In this document: positions 1-6,198 of the stretch, piece by piece | Numbering within the stretch: the stretch's first letter is position 1 | Layout of the letters: the number at the start of each line of letters is the position of its first letter | Assembly: GCA_007123695.1 (NCBI GenBank) | Contig: SLGN01000610.1 | Location: forward strand, 1 to 7,765 | Reading direction: 5' to 3' | Length of the DNA stretch: 7,765 nt | Origin: Verrucomicrobiales bacterium | GTDB taxonomy: Bacteria; Verrucomicrobiota; Verrucomicrobiia; Verrucomicrobiales; DEV007 | Notes under the pieces: model-generated | What the model was told of the DNA's origin: nothing | Database searches by the model: none | Seen by the model: only the letters and a program-made list of their open reading frames with translations | Program-made: the position numbers and the translations under genes

Positions 1-154
1 GGGGAGTCTCGGTCATGGGGGAAATTGGGAAACCTTTCCCGAGCAAAGCGCACGCACCTCCCGCCTGCGACCTCGCGATGACGCCATGCCCGACTTGACC
101 GCACGCCGCACCGGACCCGCGACGGAGCATGCCTTCCCCCGCCGGAGGCGCGCC

Positions 155-1063
155 TCACCTGTCCGTCGGCCCCTCGGCGGCCGGGGCCGGACCACCGTCC
201 CTGTCATTTTCGCCATCATCCCCCCCCTTCCGTACAACCGCGATGATCGATCCGAAGGGGTTGCTCCGTCTCTGGAGATCTTCTCCCCAGCGCATTTGGC
301 TCAAATCCCCGTCGAGGAACAGAGCGTCCTCGCAGCCGAGTTCGCGGAAGGCGGCGGCGAACTCGTGGAGGTTGGGAAACTTCGGCGAATGAAAATCGCT
401 CATCGCGAACACGACCACCCCTTCCGGCGTCACGCCGACCCCGTTGCGATGGAGGCGCGAACTCGATCCCGCGTTGAAGCTCGGATGCGTCTTCCCCCGC
501 CGCAGCAGCAGCGGACCCGATTGGACCGCGTAGCGCACCTTCACCCCCTTCGGCGGGTACTCCTCCGTTGCAACGACCGTCGCGCCCGCCGAGCCGATCA
601 GAAAGACGCCGTTCGGCTTGAGGAAGAAATTGCCCTCCCCGTCCCGTCGGTTCACCCGTCTCAGCACCTTTCCGTCCTGGACAAGGAGCCCGCTCGGCAC
701 GCCACCCGGCTCGAAAATGCCTCCGTTCATCGCCGTATCCACCGTCTCGCCCCGTTCCGCCAGATACCGCACCGCCTCCGGAAAGGTCCAAAGCTGACCG
801 CCCCCGCCGTCGGTCCAGACGATCCGGACCGCTTCTGGCGGAGTGCGCAGCACATGATAGGTCACCCCTCCGATCACCAGTTCCACCGGCTCCGCAGTCG
901 CCGGAGTCACCGCAGCAAAGCCTCCGAAACCGAGCCAGAGAAGCAACCGTGCGGAAAAGACACCAGCACTGCCGAAAACCCCTTTCCACGCACCCGCAGA
1001 GCCTTGCCGAACCGATACCCGACCCATCTCCCCCATTGCCGACCGAGAACAAATGTCACTCAT
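155..1063 (-). CDS. Exported phosphodiester glycosidase family protein (DUF2233/NAGPA-like, YigE-related)
   Basis: The 302-residue product matches the phosphodiester glycosidase family (NAGPA, DUF2233), which includes mammalian uncovering enzyme and E. coli YigE. Visible family landmarks are AMNGGIFEPGG (111-121), NFFLKPNGVF (145-154), VQSGPLL (180-186), HRNGVGVTPEG (205-215) and FLDGDLSQMR (249-258), the position of the family's LDGG/S motif. Members cleave sugar phosphodiesters; the substrate here is unknown. Residues 38-57 read as a signal peptide (Arg39, hydrophobic LLLWLGFGGFAAV, then a TPATA cleavage site before Glu58), so the protein is probably exported. The n-region is long if translation begins at Met1 (AGGA lies 7 bases upstream, the only fair Shine-Dalgarno sequence in the window); Met10 and Met13 are alternatives. 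The last ~23 residues are charged, Gly/Pro-rich and probably disordered. It is divergent from the RayT gene with 170 bases between. Family is confident; start and substrate are not. Confidence 0.87.
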   Translation of the reverse strand: MSDICSRSAMGEMGRVSVRQGSAGAWKGVFGSAGVFSARLLLWLGFGGFAAVTPATAEPVELVIGGVTYHVLRTPPEAVRIVWTDGGGGQLWTFPEAVRYLAERGETVDTAMNGGIFEPGGVPSGLLVQDGKVLRRVNRRDGEGNFFLKPNGVFLIGSAGATVVATEEYPPKGVKVRYAVQSGPLLLRRGKTHPSFNAGSSSRLHRNGVGVTPEGVVVFAMSDFHSPKFPNLHEFAAAFRELGCEDALFLDGDLSQMRWGEDLQRRSNPFGSIIAVVRKGGDDGENDRDGGPAPAAEGPTDR

Positions 1064-1233
1064 CCCAAGATCCTACCAAAAGCCGAGACCCACAAGCAAG
1101 CCACCTCCGGCGAATTTCACAGGCACCCATCAGCTCCTTCGATTCCTTCGATTCCATCGTCACACCTGTTAATTTTACAAATTTTGAAATATTCTCTTGC
1201 AATTGCCCTGGCTGTTTATACTTTAGTCCGAGT
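1064..1233. promoter_or_regulatory. AT-rich divergent intergenic region with candidate promoters
   Basis: This stretch separates two divergent genes. Its right half (about 1165-1230) is strongly AT-rich against the GC-rich surroundings. For the rightward RayT gene, TATACT at 1217-1222 is a good -10 element; TTGCAA at 1197-1202 is the nearest -35-like hexamer, but the spacer is only 14 bases. Transcription would start near 1229, about 5 bases before the ATG, giving a nearly leaderless mRNA. TTGCAA is its own reverse complement, so it could also serve the leftward gene with TAAAAT (1177-1172 on the minus strand), at a loose 19-base spacing. Assignments come from inspection only. Confidence 0.4.
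1136..1159. repeat. Short tandem repeat, 9-base unit
   Basis: CCTTCGATT occurs twice in perfect tandem (1136-1144 and 1145-1153) and is followed by a degenerate partial third copy, CCATCG (1154-1159). It lies in the divergent region between the glycosidase-family gene and the RayT gene, outside the candidate -35/-10 elements. It may be replication slippage or a small binding-site array; nothing in the sequence decides between these. Confidence 0.6.
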
Positions 1234-2319
1234 ATGAAATCTCGTCGTGTTGTCATCGGCGCTGGCGCGGGCCGGGCCTATTACCACTGCATCTCTCGCG
1301 TCGTGGACCGACGCATTGTCTTCCATGCTGCGGAGAAGGAGGTGTTTCGGTCGATTCTGCGAAAGTTGGAGCGGTTTCTGGGGGTGAAGGTGGTGACCTA
1401 CTGCCTGATGGGGAACCACTTCCATCTGCTGCTGGAGGTGCCGGATAAGGAAACGATGCCGAGGCTGGACGCGGATCAGTTGCTGGAGCTGCTGCCGCTG
1501 CTCTATGACGAGGTAGCGGTGGAACAGGTGGCGAGGGAGCTGGAGGCAGCGCGGAACTCGGGGAATCTCGGCTGGGAACGGCGAATTCTGGACCGCTACG
1601 AGCGCAGGCGCTTCGATCTCTCGATGTTTCTGAAGGAGTTGAAGCAACGGGTTTCGATCTTCTACAACCGTCGCAACGGGCGGTTCGGGACGCTTTGGGA
1701 AGGACGATTCAAGAGCGTGCTGCTGGAGGGCGGGGAGGAGACGCTGCGAGCGGTGGCGGCCTACATCGATTTGAATCCGGTGCGGGCTGGGCTGGTGGAG
1801 CGTCCGGAGGATTATCGCTGGAGCGGCTACGGGGAAGCCTGCGGTGCGGGCAAGGGGGCGGAGAAGGCGCGGGTGGCGCTGAGTTCGATCACGCGGGAGG
1901 GGCTGGAGAATCCCGGTGCCGAGACGGCGGGCGCCGTGAATTCCGATCTGCCGGATTGGCCCGATTGGGCGGAGGTGCTGCGACGTTATCGGCTGCTGCT
2001 CTACTCGGAGGGCCGGGAGCAGAAGCCGGACGAGGTGACGGGGGAAGGCGGGCGCGCGGGGATCGCGACGGAGGAATGCGACCGGGTCGCGGAGACGGCC
2101 GGAAAGGTTTCGCTGCCGGAGGTGTTGCGGCGGAAGGTTCGCTATTTCAGCGATGGGGCGGTGATCGGGTCGGCAGCGTTCGTGAACGGTGTCTTCGCCC
2201 AGCTCAAGGCCGAGGGCCGCATGGGACCGAAACGCCAGACCGGCGCAAGGCGGATGCTTGGGGCGGACTGGGGAGGGCTGCGTGTGCTCAGGGACTTGCA
2301 GAAGGACGTTTACGGATGA
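1234..2319 (+). CDS. REP-associated tyrosine transposase (RayT, Y1/HUH family) with long C-terminal extension
   Basis: The 361-residue product has the Y1_Tnp (HUH single-strand transposase) fold. The N-terminal strand reads RAYYHCISR (14-22). The HUH metal site is in GNHFHLLLEV (60-69, His62 and His64). LKQRVSIFYNRR (136-147) and LWEGRFKS (154-161) are typical of the family. YIDLNPVRAGLV (177-188) carries the predicted nucleophile Tyr177, aligning with Tyr115 of E. coli TnpA-REP, so the active site looks intact. RayTs cut single-stranded REP hairpins and are usually domesticated single-copy genes. Two departures from the ~165-residue E. coli protein are an insert of about 50 residues (roughly 72-130, charged and helical) and a ~155-residue tail after SGYGEACG, including VRYFSDGAVIGSAAFVNGVF (302-321). 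I chose ATG 1234 because homology begins just after it; upstream in-frame sequence is non-coding intergenic and overlaps the neighbour. There is no Shine-Dalgarno sequence. No second copy and no terminal inverted repeats or target duplication are visible here. Confidence 0.92.
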   Translation: MKSRRVVIGAGAGRAYYHCISRVVDRRIVFHAAEKEVFRSILRKLERFLGVKVVTYCLMGNHFHLLLEVPDKETMPRLDADQLLELLPLLYDEVAVEQVARELEAARNSGNLGWERRILDRYERRRFDLSMFLKELKQRVSIFYNRRNGRFGTLWEGRFKSVLLEGGEETLRAVAAYIDLNPVRAGLVERPEDYRWSGYGEACGAGKGAEKARVALSSITREGLENPGAETAGAVNSDLPDWPDWAEVLRRYRLLLYSEGREQKPDEVTGEGGRAGIATEECDRVAETAGKVSLPEVLRRKVRYFSDGAVIGSAAFVNGVFAQLKAEGRMGPKRQTGARRMLGADWGGLRVLRDLQKDVYG

Positions 2320-2359
2320 GGATGCGGCTTCGCTCGCGGCGCTTACGGAAAACCTCATC
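2315..2359. repeat. Inverted repeat overlapping the RayT stop codon, candidate REP-like element
   Basis: GATGAGG at 2315-2321 and CCTCATC at 2353-2359 are perfectly complementary and enclose 31 bases. The left arm contains the TGA stop codon of the RayT gene (2317-2319). A 10-base direct repeat, CGYTTACGGA, lies at 2307-2316 (last codons) and 2340-2349 (inside the loop), 33 bases apart with one mismatch. RayT genes are typically flanked by the REP palindromes they act on, so this is a reasonable candidate, but the long loop is atypical. It could instead be an intrinsic hairpin without a U-tract. Confidence 0.4.
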
Positions 2360-2642
2360 GGGAAGAGAATGATTATCAGATTCGGAGACAAAATTTTGGT
2401 CGGCACCACTGGTGCGGGAGCGGATTGATTCGGGTTTTCTCGTGATTCCATGCCGATCGGAGGCGGACCAGAAAGCTCTTCTGGAAATGATCGCACCTCT
2501 TTCACCGGCACCGGCACCGCCGTCTGCCGAATCGGATCGTCGCGACTGACAGATGCCGGTTGGAGGCCCGGCGGCCTGCCGTAGTCCTCCTCTTCGAGAA
2601 GGTTCCGGTACGCTCACGACGGATGAGCAGCCCGGATGGGGG
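2320..2642. other. Convergent intergenic region without a gene, holding several short palindromes
   Basis: I find no credible coding sequence in these 323 bases; the open frames crossing it are shadows. It holds a 13-base odd palindrome GCACCACTGGTGC (2403-2415), the hairpin CCAGAA-N5-TTCTGG (2468-2484), the hairpin AGGCC-CGGC-GGCCT (2564-2577), the palindrome CAAAATTTTG (2389-2398), and an imperfect direct repeat ATGCCGRTYGGAGGC at 2450-2464 and 2553-2567 (13 of 15 identical). A CACCGG-type triplet run sits around 2508-2520. No hairpin is followed by a clear T-tract on either strand, so I call no intrinsic terminator for the two converging genes. The region could hold RayT-related REP remnants, but this is unproven. 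Confidence 0.55.
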
Positions 2643-4394
2643 TCATGGCGCGATCCGGTCCAGAGCTTCCATGAAAATGCGGGCACCGGACTCGTCGAGC
2701 CGCAGCAGGTCGGCGGTCGGAACGGTACTGGCCTCGGCGAGGAGCCACGGGTGCAGCGCATAGGTCGGCAGCCACGCGAACGGACCGGTGGCGGGATCGC
2801 CCGAGTGCCGCTCGACGGCTCCGACGAGGAATCGTTCTTCACCGCTGCGGAGTTCGAGGAGCGGTTCGATTCCCTTTGCGGTTTCCACGGCTTCGGGAAG
2901 GTGGAGGGGGCCGTAGGGCCGATGCCAGCCGGCGGGGGTGTGGGGATCGCGGCGGAGAGTCCACCCCGCGTCCTCCGACGCGTCGCCGCCGACGAGGGCG
3001 AGCCGACTCCCCGCCAGGGCCTCGGACGTCACGGGCCAAGGGCCGGGCTCCGCCTGCGCGAAGGCGGGAGCAAGGGCAGGCGCGGCGAGCGGGCGGCCCC
3101 GTCCGCCGATCCAGAGCACCGCTCCCCCGGCTTCGCGGTAGCGCCGCAGCGCCTTCTCGAGGGCGTCGCGGCGGTAGGCGTGGTAGTTGCCGACCTGCCT
3201 CGCGGCGAGGACGAGGACGGGCATCGCAGCGGGATCGGGCAGGCCGTCCTCGAGGATGCTGCGGAGGTCGAGGGTCGCGCGGGGGCGGCCCACGTCTTCC
3301 AAGGCGCGGCAGACCATTGCGGCAAGGACTCGGTCGCCAAACCCGGTCATGCCCTCGTTCATTCGCCAGGTCGGCTCGAGGGCGACGCCGATGGGGCGGG
3401 ACCCGCTGTTTTCGGCTGCCGAGTCTCCGGTTTGGCCAAGCGGGCGCAGGATTCCGGCATAGAGCGCTTCGTCTTCGAGGCGGCGTTCGGCGAGCAGCGA
3501 GTCGATCTGCACGGCATGCTCGGCGAGGAGGGCCTCGTCGATTTCGGGCAGGGTCTCTCCGCTCTCGGCGAGGCGCAGGGCGACCTCGAAATCGCGGGCG
3601 ACGCGTGCCAGCGCCCAGGCGCCGAGTTCCGCGACGGGCTCGAAGAGGGCGGCACGCGTCTCGGGCGTGTCCTCGGCGACCCGGGCGAGAGCCGCCTCCC
3701 AGATGCGGGGACCGCGGGCGGCGCAGTAGGCGGCGCCTTCCTGCCCGTAGCGCATGATCCCGAGCAGCGCGGTGCGGGCGTCGCGCCCGTCGTCGCGGAG
3801 ACGGAGGCGCTCCACGGCGGCGGCGAAGGCGATCTTGCCCTCGGGGTGCCGGGCGACGTGGGAGAGGTCGAGCATTCCGACGGCCTCGTGCAGCTCGGCC
3901 CCGCAGGGGAGCCGCAGCGGGACCTGGCTCCAGTCGTAGGTGGCGAGGTGGAGGAGGGGATCGTGGTTGCACGCCGGCATGTCGGCGACGCTGTGGCCGA
4001 TGTTCGCGATCCAGAAGAGGGCCGTCTCGTGCCGACCGGCCTTGAGGGCCTCGACGAGCAGGAGAAAGGCGACGGCGCGGGCGCGCTCGGAGTGGAGGTC
4101 GTAGCGGCGGGCGACGCCGTAGCGTTCGAGGGTCGCGAGGCCCTCGGGGCCGATGATCCCGGCCTCGCTTTCGAAGCTCTCGAAGCTGTCGATGTATTTG
4201 CTCCACTCGCGGACGGCGAGCGCCTCGGTCTCGGGCGCGATTCGCTCCATGAAGGCGGGCGGCAGCGCTTCGTGAAGCTGCCTCTGCCAATCGAGGTGTC
4301 CGCTGCCCCAGGCTCCGGCGCTCCCGGGCAGGAGGGCGACCGCACAGCCGAGGGCAGCGAGGAGGAAGGGGACAGGTGCGGGGATGCCGGACAT
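2643..4394 (-). CDS. Exported protein: Zn-dependent phospholipase C / S1-P1 nuclease-like domain plus Rossmann/amidotransferase-like C-terminal region
   Basis: The 583-residue product begins with a clear signal peptide (hydrophobic residues 9-24, SAGA cleavage after Ala28), so the mature protein starts WGSGH with Trp29 first. Zinc phospholipases C and S1/P1 nucleases begin with Trp, whose free amine binds zinc, and S1/P1 enzymes start WGxxGH. IGHSVADMPACNH (132-144) carries His134, Asp138 and His144 in the H-x3-D-x5-H spacing of both families. His33, His101 and His169/Glu170 are further candidate ligands, but the usual final HxxxE/D pair is not plain and the His101-His134 gap is shorter than usual. 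Residues ~200-330 are helical and acidic. Residues ~335-430 (RPIGVALEPTW, PVLVLAARQVGNYHAYR, REAGGAVLWIGG) look like a Rossmann or class I amidotransferase/ThuA-like region; no catalytic Cys is evident. It lies 115 bases downstream of recN on the same strand. It is probably periplasmic or secreted; the substrate is unknown. Start chosen for the signal peptide; no Shine-Dalgarno sequence. Confidence 0.75.
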   Translation of the reverse strand: MSGIPAPVPFLLAALGCAVALLPGSAGAWGSGHLDWQRQLHEALPPAFMERIAPETEALAVREWSKYIDSFESFESEAGIIGPEGLATLERYGVARRYDLHSERARAVAFLLLVEALKAGRHETALFWIANIGHSVADMPACNHDPLLHLATYDWSQVPLRLPCGAELHEAVGMLDLSHVARHPEGKIAFAAAVERLRLRDDGRDARTALLGIMRYGQEGAAYCAARGPRIWEAALARVAEDTPETRAALFEPVAELGAWALARVARDFEVALRLAESGETLPEIDEALLAEHAVQIDSLLAERRLEDEALYAGILRPLGQTGDSAAENSGSRPIGVALEPTWRMNEGMTGFGDRVLAAMVCRALEDVGRPRATLDLRSILEDGLPDPAAMPVLVLAARQVGNYHAYRRDALEKALRRYREAGGAVLWIGGRGRPLAAPALAPAFAQAEPGPWPVTSEALAGSRLALVGGDASEDAGWTLRRDPHTPAGWHRPYGPLHLPEAVETAKGIEPLLELRSGEERFLVGAVERHSGDPATGPFAWLPTYALHPWLLAEASTVPTADLLRLDESGARIFMEALDRIAP

Positions 4395-4509
4395 GAATGC
4401 GTTTTACCACAAGGCCGCACGGGATGCACGGAAAAGGCGGCCGCCGACGGGCCCCTCGCTGCACCGCTCTGTGGGGGGGAGGGAACGCCAGCGTCGATTA
4501 TTCGCCCGC
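4395..4509 (-). other. Intergenic gap between recN and the downstream exported-hydrolase gene
   Basis: This 115-base gap lies between two genes read leftward. It contains a self-complementary GCGGCCGC (about 4438-4445), but no hairpin with a T-tract, so neither a recN terminator nor a strong promoter for the exported protein can be called. Cotranscription from recN is possible but the spacing is wider than in a tight operon. Confidence 0.4.
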
Positions 4510-6147
4510 TCACTCGAGCATCCGCTGGGCCAAGGCGACGGTTTCGGGTCCGACGCCACCGAGCATGCGGGCGAGCTCGTTTACCCGGGCCTCGCCCTCG
4601 ACCGATTCGAGGCGCGAGTTGGTCGTGTCCTTGCCGACTTCCTTGGTCACGAGGTAGTGGCGGTGCGCGAGGGCGGCGACCTGGGGCATGTGGGTGATCG
4701 AAACGACTTGGTGGCGATCGCCCAGAAAGGCCATCTTGCGCCCCACCGCCACGGCGATTTCGCCGCCGACGTTGGCATCGATCTCGTCGAAGACCATCAG
4801 GGGGATGCGGTCCTGGTCGGCGAGGGCGCTTTTCACCGCGAGCATGACGCGCGACATCTCGCCGCTCGAGGCGATGACGCGCAGCGGCTTGAGCGGTTCG
4901 CCGGGGTTGGGGCCGAAGAGGAAATCGATGCTCTCGAAGCCGCGCGGCGCTGGGTCCTCGACGGGATCGACGCGGATCTCGAAGCTGGAGCGGTGAAAGC
5001 CGAGATCGCCGAGGTGGGAGGAGATCTCTCCGGCGAGGACGGGCGCGGCCTTGATCCGCTTGGCGGTGAGTACCTTGGCCGCCTTGGCGAGCGCGCCCGC
5101 CGCCGACTCGACGGCGGCGGCGAGCCGCAGCAGCTCGGCCTCGCGTCCGTCGACGCTCTCCAGCCGGGCGCGGGCGCGGGCTTCGTAGGCGAGGACTTCC
5201 TCGACGCTCTGCCCGTATTTCCGCTTCAGCGACTCGATCTCGTCGATGCGTTGCTCGATGCGGACCGCCTCGGCGGGATCGATCTCGAGGCTTTCGGAAT
5301 ACTCCCGCAACCCGGCCTCGAGCTCCTCGATCTCGACCCGGGCGGGCTCGAAGCCGGCGATCCGCTCGCCGACGGAGGGATCGAAGCGCTCCAGCTCGCG
5401 GAGGCAACGCTGGGCATTGCCGAGGTTGGCCGAGGCGGCGCTGAGCAAATCGACGGCCTGGCTCGCGTTTTCCAGCAGCCGGGTGGAGTTCTGCGACTGG
5501 CGGTAGCGCTGCTCCAGTTCGGAAACTTCGGCGGGATCGAGGGCGGCGGCGGCGATTTCCTCGACTTGGAAGCGGAGCAGCTCGATCTCCTGGTCGCTGG
5601 CGAAGCGCTGGTGCCGGAAATCCTCGAGGGCGCCCTTGGCGGCGGTCCAGGCCTCGTAGGCCTCGCGGTAGGCGCCCCGCTCGGCCCCGGCGCGGGCGTA
5701 GGCGTCGAGCATGGCGAGCTGCCGCTCCTGCGAAAGGAGGGACTGGTGTTCGTGGGGACCGTGCAGATCGACGAGGAGGCCGCCGAGCGATTTGAGGAGG
5801 GCAAGGGTGCAGGGCGAACAGTTGACGAACTGCTTGTTGCCGCTGCCGAAGACGCGCTTCACCACGAGCACGTTGCCTTCGCAGGGCTCGAGACCGCCGC
5901 GCTCGAGCAGTTCGTTGACCTGGTCGAGGCTGGAGTCGAGTTCGAAGACGGCCTCGACGGTGCAGAGGCTCTCGCCGGTGCGGACGAGGTCGTGGTTGGC
6001 GCGCTCGCCGAGGATGAGCTTGAGGGCCCCCACGATCATCGATTTTCCAGCCCCGGTCTGGCCGGTCACGCCGACGAGGCCGGGACCCAGTTCCCAGGTG
6101 AGGTCGTCGACGAGGGCGAGGTTCTTGATTTTTAGGACCGAGAGCAT
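4510..6147 (-). CDS. recN: DNA repair protein RecN (SMC-like ATPase)
   Basis: The 545-residue product is a full-length RecN (E. coli about 553), a cytoplasmic SMC-like ATPase that acts early in recombinational repair of double-strand breaks. Domain order is canonical. The N-terminal ATPase half has Walker A GQTGAGKS (29-36) and the RecN-typical block DLHGPHEHQSLL (127-138). A coiled-coil segment spans roughly 155-350, Glu/Arg/Leu/Ala-rich and far shorter than in SMC proteins. The C-terminal half has the ABC signature SSGEMSR (427-433), Walker B LMVFDEIDANVGG (450-462) and the H-loop region SITHMPQVAALAHRH (483-497). ATG 6147 starts the conserved MLSVLKIKNLAL block; upstream in-frame codons are antisense to the neighbour and unlike RecN. 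There is no Shine-Dalgarno sequence. recN is often under LexA control, but I see no CTGT-N8-ACAG or GAAC-N4-GTTC type box in the 48-base upstream gap. Identity is essentially certain. Confidence 0.98.
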   Translation of the reverse strand: MLSVLKIKNLALVDDLTWELGPGLVGVTGQTGAGKSMIVGALKLILGERANHDLVRTGESLCTVEAVFELDSSLDQVNELLERGGLEPCEGNVLVVKRVFGSGNKQFVNCSPCTLALLKSLGGLLVDLHGPHEHQSLLSQERQLAMLDAYARAGAERGAYREAYEAWTAAKGALEDFRHQRFASDQEIELLRFQVEEIAAAALDPAEVSELEQRYRQSQNSTRLLENASQAVDLLSAASANLGNAQRCLRELERFDPSVGERIAGFEPARVEIEELEAGLREYSESLEIDPAEAVRIEQRIDEIESLKRKYGQSVEEVLAYEARARARLESVDGREAELLRLAAAVESAAGALAKAAKVLTAKRIKAAPVLAGEISSHLGDLGFHRSSFEIRVDPVEDPAPRGFESIDFLFGPNPGEPLKPLRVIASSGEMSRVMLAVKSALADQDRIPLMVFDEIDANVGGEIAVAVGRKMAFLGDRHQVVSITHMPQVAALAHRHYLVTKEVGKDTTNSRLESVEGEARVNELARMLGGVGPETVALAQRMLE

Positions 6148-6198
6148 TGCGCGGAGGTTGCCCCGGCAGTATGGAGCAGTCGGCCACGCCGCGCAATG
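6145..6198. promoter_or_regulatory. Inverted repeat carrying both start codons, with candidate overlapping divergent promoters
   Basis: CATTGCGCGG (6145-6154) and CCGCGCAATG (6189-6198) are perfect 10-base reverse complements, 34 bases apart. Each arm ends in the start codon of one divergent gene (recN leftward, the PhnP-like gene rightward). Each arm also contains TTGCGC: on the minus strand at 6196-6191, followed after 17 bases by CATACT (6173-6168); on the plus strand at 6147-6152, followed after 17 bases by TATGGA (6170-6175). Both leaders would be about 14 bases. The hexamer matches to consensus are modest (3 of 6 at each -35; 4 of 6 and 3 of 6 at the -10), so the promoter reading is tentative, but the repeat itself is exact. 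Confidence 0.45.

Noticed and set aside
27..40. The palindrome GGGAAACCTTTCCC as a terminator for the glycosidase-family gene
   Set aside because: The stem is short, it lies more than 110 bases past the stop codon, and no T-tract follows in the direction of that gene.
949..1233. An upstream extension of the RayT gene by 95 codons
   Set aside because: It overlaps the start of the divergent glycosidase-family gene and crosses the candidate promoter; Y1 transposase homology starts only after 1234.
86..1237. A 383-codon rightward open frame opposite the glycosidase-family gene
   Set aside because: It is Arg/His/Pro-rich without domain features, whereas the opposite strand has a signal peptide and clear family motifs.
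1056..1256. A 66-codon leftward small open frame in the divergent region
   Set aside because: It crosses the promoter region and overlaps the RayT start; it has no ribosome binding site or recognisable features.
2553..4697. A 714-codon rightward open frame opposite the exported hydrolase-like gene
   Set aside because: It is Gly/Glu/Ala-rich with no recognisable domain and is fully antisense to a gene with a signal peptide and metal-site motifs. Long antisense open frames are expected in GC-rich DNA.
4384..6135. A 583-codon rightward open frame opposite recN
   Set aside because: It is the antisense shadow of recN, whose Walker A, signature and Walker B motifs are all on the other strand.
3359..6196. 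A 945-codon leftward open frame overlapping recN and the exported protein gene
   Set aside because: It is Arg/Pro/Ser-rich, typical of an out-of-frame reading of GC-rich coding DNA, and it conflicts with both well-supported genes.
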